Source of the DNA: a virus
Reading direction: 5' to 3' (one strand)
Virus record (IMG/VR): IMGVR_UViG_3300047548_000945
Coordinates: 1 to 30,921 of that record
Length of the DNA stretch: 30,921 nt
The notes under the pieces are model-generated. The model did no database searches. It saw nothing but the letters and a program-made list of their open reading frames with translations, and had not been told where the DNA came from. Positions 1-8,018 of this stretch are shown one piece after another. Position 1 is the stretch's first letter, and every line of letters starts with the position of its first letter. The translations under genes were made by a program, and so were the position numbers.

Positions 1-1
1 A

Positions 2-118
2 AATAATCCAGAATTAAAAAATGATATAAGAAACAGATCTAAAGATCTTATAAAAAATAATTTTAATATAGAAGTGGTTGGAAATTTATGGATTAATCTA
101 TTAAATGAATTTTTATGA
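2..118 (+). CDS. C-terminal end of a gene cut by the window edge, probably a glycosyltransferase
   Basis: An open frame enters from the left edge and stops at a TGA at 116-118. The visible 38 residues end with the segment VVGNLWINLLNEFL. This style of C-terminus (a last helix with W and paired leucines) is common in phage and bacterial group 1 or group 2 glycosyltransferases, and the next four genes are glycan genes. The stop overlaps the next start as ATGA, which indicates translational coupling in one operon. The family call rests mainly on context because the catalytic part lies outside the window. Confidence 0.5.
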   Translation, partial: NNPELKNDIRNRSKDLIKNNFNIEVVGNLWINLLNEFL

Positions 119-822
119 AAAACCCGTTTCACTTTTTTGATAAGATATTTTATATAAACTTAGATCACCGTGTAGATAGAAAAGAGTACATGGAAGATCA
201 GTTTAAAAAATACGACATAGAAGCAGAGCGGTTTTCTGCAATCAGTCTTACTAAAGAGCAAAACGATGATTTAGTAAAAAGAGGTTGTAATTTTTACGAT
301 GACCCACGACCTGAGTACGCCCCAAGGATAAAGTCATGTACTATATCACATCTTACGGTTTTATTAAGAAGTAAGATGATGAACTATAGAAATGTATTGA
401 TATTTGAAGACGATGCTTTTTTTGATGATAACATAATATTAGATTTATCAGACTGCGTTAATGATTTATCGAATATTGATTGGGATATGTTTTATTTAGG
501 GTGTAATCCTTTAGAGTACTATAAAGAAACTGACAGTTTAGGTAGAGTTTTAAGAACAACGACTAATCACGCCTACGCTATTAATAATAAGTTCTATGAT
601 AAAATATTAACAAATTCAAATTTTTTTAGGAGCTATCCATGTAATGATGGGTATTATGGAAATCTAGGTTTAAGGAAGGAAAATAAAATCTATATGGCTC
701 TTAAGAATTTAGTGACTCAGAGGAAAAATTACTCTGATATAGAGTCTTCCGAAGTGGACTACACTTTATCTATAGCTGATAAATACAGATATAACGTAAT
801 TCAAAAACCAGCAGAATGGTAG
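115..822 (+). CDS. Glycosyltransferase family 25 (LPS-type sugar transferase)
   Basis: This 235-residue protein probably transfers a hexose onto a glycan or protein acceptor in the host cytoplasm. The N-terminus carries the GT25 signature FYINLDHRVDRKEYM at residues 12-26, which starts the nucleotide-sugar binding fold. The acidic motif FEDDA at about residues 97-101 corresponds to the metal/nucleotide-sugar binding acidic motif of the family. The length is close to bacterial GT25 enzymes. Its ATG overlaps the stop of the upstream gene, and its own stop overlaps the GT11 start at 816, so the cassette appears co-transcribed and translationally coupled. Possible targets are host surface glycan or phage structural proteins such as the Thr-Pro proteins downstream. 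The family call is firm; the acceptor is inference. Confidence 0.88.
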   Translation: MKNPFHFFDKIFYINLDHRVDRKEYMEDQFKKYDIEAERFSAISLTKEQNDDLVKRGCNFYDDPRPEYAPRIKSCTISHLTVLLRSKMMNYRNVLIFEDDAFFDDNIILDLSDCVNDLSNIDWDMFYLGCNPLEYYKETDSLGRVLRTTTNHAYAINNKFYDKILTNSNFFRSYPCNDGYYGNLGLRKENKIYMALKNLVTQRKNYSDIESSEVDYTLSIADKYRYNVIQKPAEW

Positions 823-1589
823 TTACTTACGATTTCCTTGCTAAGTATGGACAACTAGGAAATCAAATGTTCCAGTATGCGTTATTGTTAGGTGTAAAAT
901 ATAAAATAGGGGCAGATATATTAATAGACCCAGAAGTAAAACAGAGGAGTTATTTGTTTGATTTTTTTGATCTAAAGGAATGTGAAATCAAAAAAACCTA
1001 CACTCTAAACATATACCAGGAAAAGCATTTTCATTTTGATCAAGGTGTATTTAATATAGATATAGGCACTAACTTTAGAGGATATTTTCAGACTGAAAAA
1101 TACTTTCAACATTGTTCTAATGTGGTAAAAAAAGAGTATATTTTTAAAAAAGAAATATCTAGTAGAGTAGACGATTTTTTAAAACCGTATGAAAATAAAG
1201 TAAAAGTATCTTTACACGTAAGAAGAGGAGATTATTTAGTATACCCAGATGCACATCCTTTGTGTACTATAGAGTACTATAATAAAGCTATTAAAATGTT
1301 AGACGGAAATGACGTAGTTTTTATTTGTACGTCAGATGATATAGAATGGTGTAAAGACAATATAAAAATACCTAATATAGTATATAACAAACAGGATTTA
1401 GCACACGACATGTGTCTTATATCTAAATGTGATCATCACATAATAGCAAATAGCACTTTTAGTTGGTGGGGAGCTTGGTTGAGTAATAACGAAAGTAAAA
1501 AAATAATATCTCCAAGTACATGGTTTGGAGTAAGATATTCTGATTGGAATGTAAATGATTTATATTGTGATAGTTTTATAAAAATATAG
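816..1589 (+). CDS. Glycosyltransferase family 11 (alpha-1,2-fucosyltransferase-like)
   Basis: This 257-residue protein is expected to transfer fucose from GDP-fucose in an alpha-1,2 linkage. The family signatures are all visible: GQLGNQMFQYA at residues 12-22, HVRRGDY at 134-140 (the GDP-fucose binding motif with the key Arg) and STFSWWGAW at about 213-221. The length matches bacterial GT11 enzymes, which run about 260-300 residues. The start overlaps the GT25 stop by 7 bases. Fucosylation fits decoration of phage fibres or alteration of host surface glycans; the sequence cannot say which. No truncation or missing motif was seen. Confidence 0.93.
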   Translation: MVVTYDFLAKYGQLGNQMFQYALLLGVKYKIGADILIDPEVKQRSYLFDFFDLKECEIKKTYTLNIYQEKHFHFDQGVFNIDIGTNFRGYFQTEKYFQHCSNVVKKEYIFKKEISSRVDDFLKPYENKVKVSLHVRRGDYLVYPDAHPLCTIEYYNKAIKMLDGNDVVFICTSDDIEWCKDNIKIPNIVYNKQDLAHDMCLISKCDHHIIANSTFSWWGAWLSNNESKKIISPSTWFGVRYSDWNVNDLYCDSFIKI

Positions 1590-1592
1590 TAT

Positions 1593-2131
1593 ATGTTAAT
1601 AACAGATTTAAAGAAACATTTTAAATTCCCATTAAAAGGAGCTATACATATAGGAGCTCATCACGGACAAGAAAAAGGATGGTACCAAACTAATAATATA
1701 GATCCTGTCGTTTGGGTAGAAGCAAATCCAGAGTATGAAGTAGGTCTTAGGTCAAGATGCCCTAATGATATTGTTATTATATCTGGGGTTGGGAGTGAGA
1801 ATAAAGTGGAAACATTTAAGATTTTGTAAGAGAAATAGAGGTACAAATAAAAACAATGTCGGATATAATTTTAGAAAATAATATCAATATAGACCTGTAT
1901 AATTTTTTGAATGTAGACGTACAAGGGTATGAATTAGAAGTTTTTAAAGGTTTTAAAGATTATTTAAGTAAATTTGATTACGTATATTGCGAAGTGAATG
2001 AAGATTATTTATATCAAAACTGTGCATTAATAAGTGAAGTAGATGAATATTTATCAAAATTTAATTTAACAAGAGTAGAAACTTTTATGACAATTCATAA
2101 ATGGGGAGATGCTCTATATATAAAAAAATAA
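1593..2131 (+). pseudogene. FkbM-type methyltransferase, frame-disrupted with an internal deletion
   Basis: Two adjacent open frames are the halves of one FkbM-like SAM-dependent methyltransferase. Frame 1593-1829 gives the N-terminal part with GAIHIGAHHGQEKGWY (SAM-binding loop) and the acidic WVEANPE motif, then stops. The downstream frame is open from 1820 to 2131 and gives VREIEVQIKTMSDIILENN, then LNVDVQGYELEVFKGF and CEVNEDYLYQNCALI, all typical of the C-terminal half. Compared with the family, roughly 25-30 residues between the two parts (the stretch that usually holds an S-S-S/M-L segment) are missing, and the frame changes around 1812-1826. A non-triplet deletion explains both facts. 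If the second half is translated alone it would start at the ATG at 1856, giving 91 residues, but it would lack the SAM site. An assembly or sequencing error is the main alternative. Confidence 0.8.
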
Positions 2132-3217
2132 ATGTTTGATTATTTAATTGTAGGATCTGGTTTATTCGGGTCTGTATGCGCTAGAGAGCTAACAGATAAA
2201 GGATTTAAATGCTTTGTAATAGACAAAAGGTCTCATATAGGGGGCAACTGTTATACTGAGAGTATAGAAGGTATAAATGTGCATAAATATGGTCCTCACA
2301 TATTCCACACTTCTGATAAAAATATATGGGATTACGTAAGAAAGTACGCAGAGTTTAACGATTTTAAGTATAGGCCGAAAGTAAATTATAAAGGAAGCAT
2401 ATATTCTTTTCCTATAAATTTAATGACTTTGTATCAGATCTATGGAGTGACGACTCCGGATGAAGCTTTTAGGAAGCTAGAAGATGTTAAAGTTAGTATA
2501 AATGATCCAAAAAATTTAGAAGAGTGGGCTATTTCTCAAGTAGGGCCTGAAATTTATAATATTTTTATAAAAGGGTATACAAAGAAACAATGGAACAAGG
2601 ATCCTAAAAACTTACCCACTAGCATAATAAAAAGACTACCAATAAGGTTGTCTTTTGATGATAACTACTACGATGATATCTACTCTGGGATACCAATAGG
2701 GGGATACACTCAAATATTCCAAAAACTTTTAAAAGGGGTAAATCTTAGACTAAATTATGATTACTTTAAAGACAGAGATTATTTTGATTCCATAGCCAAG
2801 AAAGTAATATATACAGGACCCATAGATGAGTTTTACAATAACCAGTTTGGAAAATTGGATTATAGGAGTTTGAGGTTTGAGACATATAATCTCCAAATGA
2901 GTGATTATCAAGGGGTAGCTGGTATGAATTATACTGATGAGGAAGTTCCGTTTACTAGAATAACAGAACACAAACATTTTGAGTTTGGTAAACAAAAGAA
3001 TACCATAATATCTATGGAATTCCCAGAAAACAACGGAGATCCATATTATCCAATAAATGATACAGAAAATAACGTTAAATATAACAAGTATAAAAGTCTG
3101 ATGAATAGTGAGACTAAATATATTTTTGGAGGGAGGCTTGCCGACTACAAATATTATGATATGCATCAGGTAATAGGATCTGCTTTGTCAAAAGTGAACA
3201 AAACTATATTTATATAA
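2132..3217 (+). CDS. glf: UDP-galactopyranose mutase
   Basis: This 361-residue flavoenzyme should interconvert UDP-galactopyranose and UDP-galactofuranose, supplying Galf for glycan synthesis. The N-terminus has the FAD Rossmann motif VGSGLFGSV at about residues 7-15, followed by the family signatures IGGNCYTE at 36-43 and [10 protein letters not shown] at 51-60. The regions [10 protein letters not shown] and [10 protein letters not shown] are further landmarks of the family. The length is near the usual 370-390. It follows the broken FkbM gene directly, with the ATG right after its stop. Phages that carry glf generally use it with nearby glycosyltransferases to build their own or altered host glycans. 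Confidence 0.96.
   Translation: MFDYLIVGSGLFGSVCARELTDKGFKCFVIDKRSHIGGNCYTESIEGINVHKYGPHIFHTSDKNIWDYVRKYAEFNDFKYRPKVNYKGSIYSFPINLMTLYQIYGVTTPDEAFRKLEDVKVSINDPKNLEEWAISQVGPEIYNIFIKGYTKKQWNKDPKNLPTSIIKRLPIRLSFDDNYYDDIYSGIPIGGYTQIFQKLLKGVNLRLNYDYFKDRDYFDSIAKKVIYTGPIDEFYNNQFGKLDYRSLRFETYNLQMSDYQGVAGMNYTDEEVPFTRITEHKHFEFGKQKNTIISMEFPENNGDPYYPINDTENNVKYNKYKSLMNSETKYIFGGRLADYKYYDMHQVIGSALSKVNKTIFI
3205..3215 (+). promoter_or_regulatory. Candidate phage promoter motif at the glf / Thr-Pro protein junction
   Basis: TATATTTATAT overlaps the last codons and stop of glf and lies 3 bases before the ATG at 3219. It fits the RATATTTATAT motif found in most other gaps of the window. Because it also encodes the last glf residues it could be coincidental, so confidence is lower than for the intergenic copies. 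Confidence 0.4.
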
Positions 3218-3218
3218 T

Positions 3219-3968
3219 ATGGATTTTATAGTTACTATATCAGGAGACGCAGCAGGACCGTTTGACATCTACTATAACAGTATTTCTGTAGGAACACTAG
3301 TAGAAAGTGGTGTAGATAGAGCGTCCTTATTGGCAGGATATTCAGTAACTATAGCTGGCAGCCCTGCTACAATCATAGTAGTAAATACAGATCCATATTG
3401 CGGGAACTCACAAGTTTACCAGGTTATACAGTACACTCCTACTCCTATGCCTACTTCTACACCTACGCCAACTCCGTTCCCAACAGTGTTAAATTGCACA
3501 TTGTTTGGAATGTCTGTTACTGTAACACAAAATGCTACACCTACACCTACCCCAACTGTTACAGCAACTCCAACAGCTACGTCAACGCCTACACCTACAC
3601 CTACTGGAGCTACAGTTAGGAATAGAGCCCAAGTAGTATTGAATGATATATCTCCTTCAAATGTGTTTGAGATATTCAATAGCACCGTAGGAGCTAGCCT
3701 AGATACCATAAATGTGGCAAGTTCCACTATAACAGCTTATGGTAAGAATGATTCTTATATAACAGAGGGAATATCAAACGAAGTTGTATACAGAGTTAGA
3801 AAGATATCTCCAACAAATACAGCCATGGATGCTGGATACGTTTTAATACAAGTTAATGGAACTGTATACCAATCATATAACTTTAATATGAATGATGTTA
3901 TAGATTTCTATCTAACTGTCAATATAACATCAACAGATTTTGTAAGTATTCAAATATGGGAGGGATAG
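3219..3968 (+). CDS. Thr-Pro-rich modular protein, probable virion surface or fibre protein
   Basis: This 249-residue protein was not assigned to a named family. It has a small beta-type N-terminal module (residues 1-70) with the signature AGPFDIYYN and [13 protein letters not shown], then a Thr-Pro linker at 73-89, a short Cys-containing segment, a second Thr-Pro linker at 107-129, and a beta-rich C-terminal domain to 249. The N-terminal module is repeated in the next gene, so the two are tandem paralogs that share a module and a linker but have unrelated C-termini. This organisation is typical of extracellular or virion-exposed proteins in which a conserved attachment module carries a variable head. 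There is no signal peptide. Position after the glycan genes suggests it could be a glycosylated virion protein; this is inference. Confidence 0.6.
   Translation: MDFIVTISGDAAGPFDIYYNSISVGTLVESGVDRASLLAGYSVTIAGSPATIIVVNTDPYCGNSQVYQVIQYTPTPMPTSTPTPTPFPTVLNCTLFGMSVTVTQNATPTPTPTVTATPTATSTPTPTPTGATVRNRAQVVLNDISPSNVFEIFNSTVGASLDTINVASSTITAYGKNDSYITEGISNEVVYRVRKISPTNTAMDAGYVLIQVNGTVYQSYNFNMNDVIDFYLTVNITSTDFVSIQIWEG
3435..3485 (+). repeat. Thr-Pro codon repeat, first linker
   Basis: An imperfect tandem of act/aca-cct codons encodes Thr-Pro dipeptides with occasional Met, Ser or Phe. The repeat is degenerate at the third codon position, which implies selection on the peptide rather than a recent DNA expansion. 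Confidence 0.8.
3537..3605 (+). repeat. Thr-Pro codon repeat, second linker
   Basis: A second imperfect tandem of Thr-Pro codons in the same gene, with a few Val, Ala and Ser substitutions. It separates the short middle segment from the C-terminal domain. Confidence 0.8.
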
Positions 3969-3969
3969 T

Positions 3970-4728
3970 ATGCCGACAAGAGTAGCCACTGTTAGTCTTT
4001 CTAGTATAGGTACCTCCGCAGGGCCTTTTACAATATCAGACAATGTTTTGGGAGTTATAGCCACAGGCGTAACCAGAGCTCAATTATTAGCGGGATTTAA
4101 CGTAAACACAGACGTAAACTCTACTCAAATAACTGTGACATCTACTGGGGCTTGCACTAACAGTATTTCATATAATATAGTAAATCCAACACTAACACCA
4201 ACGCCAACGCCTGCAGTTACTTCTACGCCTACACCAACTTCAACACCTACTACAGTACCTGTATTATTTGACTCTAGCTACACAGGGTATTTAAATATAT
4301 GTGGTCAGGGAGGTAAAGTATGGACTCGTTTAAGAGGACCTGTAGGAGCTGTAATAGGAGTAGAATTGTACGCACAACACTATATGTTAAGTATAAGCGG
4401 GCCTTCTGCTTGTATTAGTGGTAGATTAAGTACAACTACTTTACCGCAAACTACACCTCCTGAGTCAACACTGTTAGCGGAGGTATATGCTAAAGTATTA
4501 GCTGCGGATGTACCAAGTGTACTAACTGATGCAACAATTACTAACATAACTATTCCGGCAGACGGATATCAGGATATTATTTTGGTATACAGAACAACTA
4601 ACTTAACTTCTGGATTCTCAAACGGAAATGTACAAGCAACAATAAAAACTGTAAATAGTGTTGCAGTAACTAATGGAGACTTTATACAAACGACATATGC
4701 ATGCTCAGACGCAGGCATTTGTCCATAA
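3970..4728 (+). CDS. Second Thr-Pro-rich modular protein, paralog of the preceding gene
   Basis: This 252-residue protein repeats the layout of its neighbour. An N-terminal module at 1-70 has AGPFTISDN and GVTRAQLLAGFNV, aligning with AGPFDIYYN and [13 protein letters not shown] next door. A Thr-Pro linker follows at about 73-97, and then comes a beta-rich C-terminal domain (98-252) with Cys residues near 113, 150 and close to the end. The C-terminal domain differs from that of the paralog. The start lies 1 base after the upstream stop. It probably is a virion-exposed or receptor-facing protein whose head has diverged by module exchange after duplication. Function is inferred from architecture only. 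Confidence 0.6.
   Translation: MPTRVATVSLSSIGTSAGPFTISDNVLGVIATGVTRAQLLAGFNVNTDVNSTQITVTSTGACTNSISYNIVNPTLTPTPTPAVTSTPTPTSTPTTVPVLFDSSYTGYLNICGQGGKVWTRLRGPVGAVIGVELYAQHYMLSISGPSACISGRLSTTTLPQTTPPESTLLAEVYAKVLAADVPSVLTDATITNITIPADGYQDIILVYRTTNLTSGFSNGNVQATIKTVNSVAVTNGDFIQTTYACSDAGICP
4186..4260 (+). repeat. Thr-Pro codon repeat in the second paralog
   Basis: Imperfect tandem of Thr-Pro codons with interspersed Ala, Val and Ser, in the same relative position as the first linker of the preceding gene. Confidence 0.8.
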
Positions 4729-4738
4729 AATATGATAT

Positions 4739-5038
4739 ATGCCAGGATACGAGGATTTTAATCTGCAATTTTCTAATAATCACTTAATAATAGAGAGGAC
4801 TATAAAATGTACTATTAAGGACCATGAAATGGGATATAGTTATAATCCTTCTTTGTTAACGGCATGTAGTAAGGAGAATATGGTTGGTTTTGCCAGCGGG
4901 TCTGATTTTACTCCTTATGCTACTATGGTAGGCTTCTACAATGATTCTAATGACTTGTTAATGGTAGCCAAATTTGCACAACCAATACCAATTTCCCCAG
5001 ATACAGATACTAACTTTTTAATCAGAATTGATATATAA
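4739..5038 (+). CDS. Small conserved phage protein, probable beta-rich virion module
   Basis: This 99-residue protein has a C-terminal half with the pattern SGSDFTPYATMVGFYNDSN followed by LLMVAKFAQPIPIS and a terminal beta strand. The combination 'tPY.t.iGlYn..neLLmvaKl.qPip' is one I associate with many large-phage virion proteins and small stand-alone modules next to fibre genes; no precise function is known to me. The ATG at 4739 is 10 bases past the previous stop; an earlier ATG at 4732 is in another frame and closes quickly. It probably belongs to the same virion-protein group as the two Thr-Pro proteins. Confidence 0.55.
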   Translation: MPGYEDFNLQFSNNHLIIERTIKCTIKDHEMGYSYNPSLLTACSKENMVGFASGSDFTPYATMVGFYNDSNDLLMVAKFAQPIPISPDTDTNFLIRIDI

Positions 5039-5039
5039 T

Positions 5040-5474
5040 ATGTGGTTTTACAAGGGACAGGTTATAAAAGACATATCCGAATTTCCGGAAAATACTTACG
5101 GTTTTATTTATAAAATAACTAAAATAGAGGGGGGAAAGTTCTATATAGGTAGAAAGAACCTATATTCAGAGAGGACAAAAGCCTTAACTAAAAAAGAACT
5201 TTCTGAACATACCGGAAAGGGAAAGAAGCCTACTAAGAAGAAAGTCATTGCTGAAAGTGATTGGAAGGAGTACTACGGATCTGAAGCCTCTCTTAAAGCA
5301 GAAGTAAAAGAACTAGGTAAAGGGGCCTTTAAAAGAGAGGTTTTACACATTTGCACCCATAAGAAACAAATGACATATCAGGAGCTTAGGCACCAAATAT
5401 TACAAGGATGTTTAGAATCTGATAATTGTTTTAATGGAAACATTTTAGGTAAATTTTGGAAGAAAGACATATAG
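5040..5474 (+). CDS. GIY-YIG domain protein (Seg-like putative endonuclease)
   Basis: The 144-residue product opens with MWFYKGQ. Residues after about 20 give YGFIYKITKIEGGKFYIGRKN, which matches the GIY-YIG core with Tyr-Gly-Phe-Ile-Tyr and Tyr-Ile-Gly elements. A further KEYYGSE resembles the strand found in the Seg and phage stand-alone GIY-YIG nucleases, and the C-terminus ILQGCLESDNCFNG is well preserved. The frame could be extended to a TTG at 5028, but the ATG at 5040 one base after the upstream stop fits the spacing used elsewhere. It could be a free-standing homing-type endonuclease or a recombination nuclease. The catalytic Arg appears present (GRK); the downstream Glu is not certain by eye. 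Confidence 0.7.
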   Translation: MWFYKGQVIKDISEFPENTYGFIYKITKIEGGKFYIGRKNLYSERTKALTKKELSEHTGKGKKPTKKKVIAESDWKEYYGSEASLKAEVKELGKGAFKREVLHICTHKKQMTYQELRHQILQGCLESDNCFNGNILGKFWKKDI

Positions 5475-5490
5475 TCTATATCTTTGAGCC

Positions 5491-6432
5491 ATGGAGACAA
5501 TTCTCTCTGGACTTATAGATCAGGTTTTAGGCTATGGAGAAAAGGCATCTAAAACTAACCGAAAGTACAACTGTCCTTTCCCGGATTGTCCTACTCATGG
5601 GACACATAAAAAAAAGCTAGAAGTAGATATCGTAACTGATTCAGAAGGTAATAATAGGTGGGCTTGTTGGGTATGTGGTAATAAAGGTAGAACAATAAGG
5701 TCCTTATTTGTAAAGACAGGAGTAACCTCAGACATACTAAAAAAACTATCATACATAGTCGTAAAAAACGACAGAGATGACGAGGATACAGAAGAATTTG
5801 ATGGAGTTTTGCCTGTAGAATATAAGTTTCTACTAGATGCAAAACCACATGATATACTTGCAAAACACGCCATGTTGTATCTTAAAAAAAGAGGTGTAAC
5901 AGAGGAGGACATAATTAAATATCAAATAGGTTATTGTGAAGATGGTAAATACGCAGAAAGGATAATAATGCCTTCTTTTGATTCTTCCGGTAAGATAAAC
6001 TTTTTTGTAGGCAGATCCTTTGATCCGGAAACAAGGTTAAAATATAAGTACCCTCAAGCTTCTAGGGATATTATACCTTTTGAGATGTATGTAAACTGGG
6101 ATTTGCCTGTGGTTTTGTGTGAAGGAGGGTTTGATATGTTAGCTATAAAAAGAAATGCTATTCCTCTTTTGGGCAAATCTATAACCCCTAAATTAATGAA
6201 AAAGCTTGTTGAAGCTAAGATTAAAAAGGTGTATATAGCTTTAGATAAAGATGCTATTAGGATGGCATTAAAGCATTGTGAGACTCTTATGTCACTAGGA
6301 AAAAAAGTATTTTTAGTTGAAATGGATGATAAAGACCCATCAGAAATGGGATTTAAAGCATTTCTATCTTTAATTCAAACAGTAGATCCTTTAAGTGCAG
6401 ATAAATTATTAAAATATAAACTATCGTTATGA
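5491..6432 (+). CDS. DNA primase with zinc finger and toprim domain (gp61/DnaG-like)
   Basis: This 313-residue protein should make RNA primers for lagging-strand synthesis. The N-terminal zinc-binding region shows CPFPDC at 28-33, H36/H39 and CWVC at 59-62. The toprim domain has the invariant acidic motifs EGGFD at 211-215 and LDKDA at 251-255. The central segment IIMPSFDSSGKINFFVGR is typical of the RNA polymerase domain of DnaG-type primases. It is near the length of T4 gp61 (about 340). The helicase partner is not in the window. Its stop overlaps the next ATG as ATGA. The isolated position between fibre-like and structural genes suggests gene shuffling relative to T4. Confidence 0.9.
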   Translation: METILSGLIDQVLGYGEKASKTNRKYNCPFPDCPTHGTHKKKLEVDIVTDSEGNNRWACWVCGNKGRTIRSLFVKTGVTSDILKKLSYIVVKNDRDDEDTEEFDGVLPVEYKFLLDAKPHDILAKHAMLYLKKRGVTEEDIIKYQIGYCEDGKYAERIIMPSFDSSGKINFFVGRSFDPETRLKYKYPQASRDIIPFEMYVNWDLPVVLCEGGFDMLAIKRNAIPLLGKSITPKLMKKLVEAKIKKVYIALDKDAIRMALKHCETLMSLGKKVFLVEMDDKDPSEMGFKAFLSLIQTVDPLSADKLLKYKLSL

Positions 6433-6980
6433 CAGAAACAACATCAAACTTTCTAATTAAATTAGACGAAACACAGTACCAAACCCCAGATTTAACTAAA
6501 AAAGGCGTAGCAAAGGCGGCTATGAGTATTTATGTGGCTTTAATGGAAGGTCATATGTCAGCCACTGACGTTGCTATAATGCTTAAATTTGTAGAGGAAA
6601 CAGGTAAACAGTTGAAAGAATTGACTGACGATGATGGTAAAAATACTTTTGTGGACCTAGTAAGAGATGAAATTGAAAAAAATGCTGATGACGGTAAAAC
6701 TTATGTATCTAAGCACGGTGTAAAGTTTGAATTGTTTGAAGCAGCTACAAAATTTGATTATGAATCTTGTGGGGATCCTATCTGGAATAGGATGAGTAAA
6801 GAAGTAGAACTTCTTAAAGTAAAGATGAAAGAAAGAGAATCTTTCTTAAAAACTTTAAAAGATCCGATCACAATGAACGTAATAGACCCAGATACTTCAG
6901 AATTACACGAAAATGTAGAATTATACCCTCCGGTAAAGAGTTCCACATCAACATTTAAGCAAACGATGATTAATGGATAA
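6429..6980 (+). CDS. Conserved phage protein of unknown function
   Basis: This 183-residue acidic, helical protein is translationally coupled to the primase by ATGA. It has a helical N-terminal region (KAAMSIYVALMEGHMSATD), an acidic middle and a C-terminal helix with many charged residues (around 118-145), ending with a Thr/Ser-rich tail. No catalytic motif, Cys cluster or membrane segment is visible. Coupling to primase hints at a replication or nucleoprotein role, but the family is not recognised. Confidence 0.55.
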   Translation: MTETTSNFLIKLDETQYQTPDLTKKGVAKAAMSIYVALMEGHMSATDVAIMLKFVEETGKQLKELTDDDGKNTFVDLVRDEIEKNADDGKTYVSKHGVKFELFEAATKFDYESCGDPIWNRMSKEVELLKVKMKERESFLKTLKDPITMNVIDPDTSELHENVELYPPVKSSTSTFKQTMING

Positions 6981-7014
6981 ATTCAATATTTATATGAGTA
7001 TTGAATATAAATAT
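6981..7014 (+). promoter_or_regulatory. Promoter motif inside a palindromic hairpin
   Basis: AATATTTATAT lies at 6985-6995, 17 bases before the ATG at 7013. It is embedded in an inverted repeat: ATTCAATA at 6981-6988 pairs with TATTGAAT at 6999-7006. In addition ATATTTATAT (6986-6995) is complementary to ATATAAATAT (7005-7014), so a forward T4-type TATAAATA box sits at 7007-7014 next to the start codon. Confidence 0.6.
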
Positions 7015-7654
7015 GCAAGAACAACATCCATGTTACTACCCAGGAGAATTCGCACCTCCTACTAAAATGCATTTAAATGCGTTATATTGGCTTTTAAACA
7101 GACCAGAAATAAGTCATGTTAATGTAGTAGTAGGTAAGACTAATGGACCTATAAGTCAAGATCAAAAAGCAAGAATGTGGGAAATGTTGTTAAAATCTCA
7201 TTTTTCACCTCAAGCAACAATAATAAAATCAAAAGAGAATGGCCCTTTAACCGAGGTCTATTCTCTTTTTGAAATTAAACCGGATAAACCTGCTTATATA
7301 GCTTTAGATGAGAAGTCATCTAGGAACAAAAAATTACAGGCTAAATTTGCAAAGTTCCCTAACTACGGGATGCAATTATTACCTTCCCAGTTCTATAGGT
7401 CATCTTCTGTATTACATCAGGCAGCTCAGAATAATGATATACAGGCAGCCAAAGAACAACTACCAGATGATTTTACTGACGATCAGGTAAACGAGTATTT
7501 GTCTATAATGAATGAAAAGGTAAATGACGAACCTTTAATAGATAAATCCCCACTACTTAAAAGCTACTCAGAACAATACCAAGAAATGTTTAACGATGGT
7601 TTTTGGAAAAGTGTATTTAATCCAATAGCCAATGAAATAGACTCTCATGAATAA
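7013..7654 (+). CDS. Nucleotidyltransferase-like protein (cytidylyltransferase/NMNAT fold)
   Basis: The 213-residue protein starts YYPGEFAPPTKMHLNALYWL near its N-terminus. This resembles the G-x-F-x-P-x-T-x-x-H nucleotide-binding motif of the HxGH nucleotidyltransferase superfamily, with the first His replaced by Thr. A later segment FYRSSSVLHQA near residue 126 could stand for the second (ISSTxxR-type) motif. Later residues are acidic and helical. It could adenylylate or cytidylylate a small molecule, for example in NAD or cofactor metabolism, or be a degenerate fold with a structural role. The frame is open to a TTG at 7001, but the ATG at 7013 directly precedes the conserved motif and is preferred. 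The stop overlaps the next start by 8 bases. Confidence 0.65.
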   Translation: MQEQHPCYYPGEFAPPTKMHLNALYWLLNRPEISHVNVVVGKTNGPISQDQKARMWEMLLKSHFSPQATIIKSKENGPLTEVYSLFEIKPDKPAYIALDEKSSRNKKLQAKFAKFPNYGMQLLPSQFYRSSSVLHQAAQNNDIQAAKEQLPDDFTDDQVNEYLSIMNEKVNDEPLIDKSPLLKSYSEQYQEMFNDGFWKSVFNPIANEIDSHE

Positions 7655-8018
7655 TTTATCATTACTAATCGGAACCTTACTACAAAGCAGAAACCAAGCT
7701 CAGATATATCATTGGCAAACCAAAGGATTAGGATCTGGCCAAGCACATTTAGCTTTACAGGCATATTATGAAGGTATTATACCTTTAATAGACGAACTTG
7801 TAGAATCCTACCAAGGGAAGTATGGTATTTTATACGGATATAAAATGGCTGGTACTTTGAGAGAAGATGGGGCACATGCTATGTACTTTGAAGGATTATG
7901 TAGATTTATGTCGTCAATAAAATCAACCCTTCCACAAGACAGCTATCTGTTGAATCAATATGATGAGATAGAAACCTTAATTCAAACTACTAAGTATAAA
8001 CTTGTAAATTTACAATAA
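7647..8018 (+). CDS. Small helical protein of the DUF5856 type (ferritin/Dps-like)
   Basis: This 123-residue protein has the run LLQSRNQAQIYHWQTKGLG followed by AYYEGIIPLIDELVESYQGK. I associate this pattern with the DUF5856 family of phage proteins, which is predicted to be a four-helix bundle related to Dps/ferritin. The His, Glu and Asp residues on the helices (HW, YEG, DEL) could be remnants of metal binding. It overlaps the preceding gene by 8 bases and the following gene by TAATG. A role in the virion or in protection of phage DNA is possible, but not shown by the sequence. Confidence 0.65.
   Translation: MNNLSLLIGTLLQSRNQAQIYHWQTKGLGSGQAHLALQAYYEGIIPLIDELVESYQGKYGILYGYKMAGTLREDGAHAMYFEGLCRFMSSIKSTLPQDSYLLNQYDEIETLIQTTKYKLVNLQ

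Noticed and set aside
1800-1860. Programmed ribosomal frameshift in the FkbM gene
   Set aside because: No slippery heptamer or downstream structure is visible, and family residues are missing at the junction, which a frameshift would not restore.
2750-3166. Minus-strand open frame opposite glf
   Set aside because: Composition (Ile/Phe-rich) follows from antisense reading of AT-rich coding DNA, and the + strand has an intact glf.
3398-3619. Overlapping + frame within the Thr-Pro gene giving a Tyr/Ser/Asn-rich peptide
   Set aside because: It is a frame-shifted reading of the Thr-Pro repeat and has no plausible start context.
3435-4260. CRISPR-like or tandem DNA repeat array
   Set aside because: The repeats are irregular, in frame, and encode Thr-Pro linkers; there are no constant repeats with spacers.
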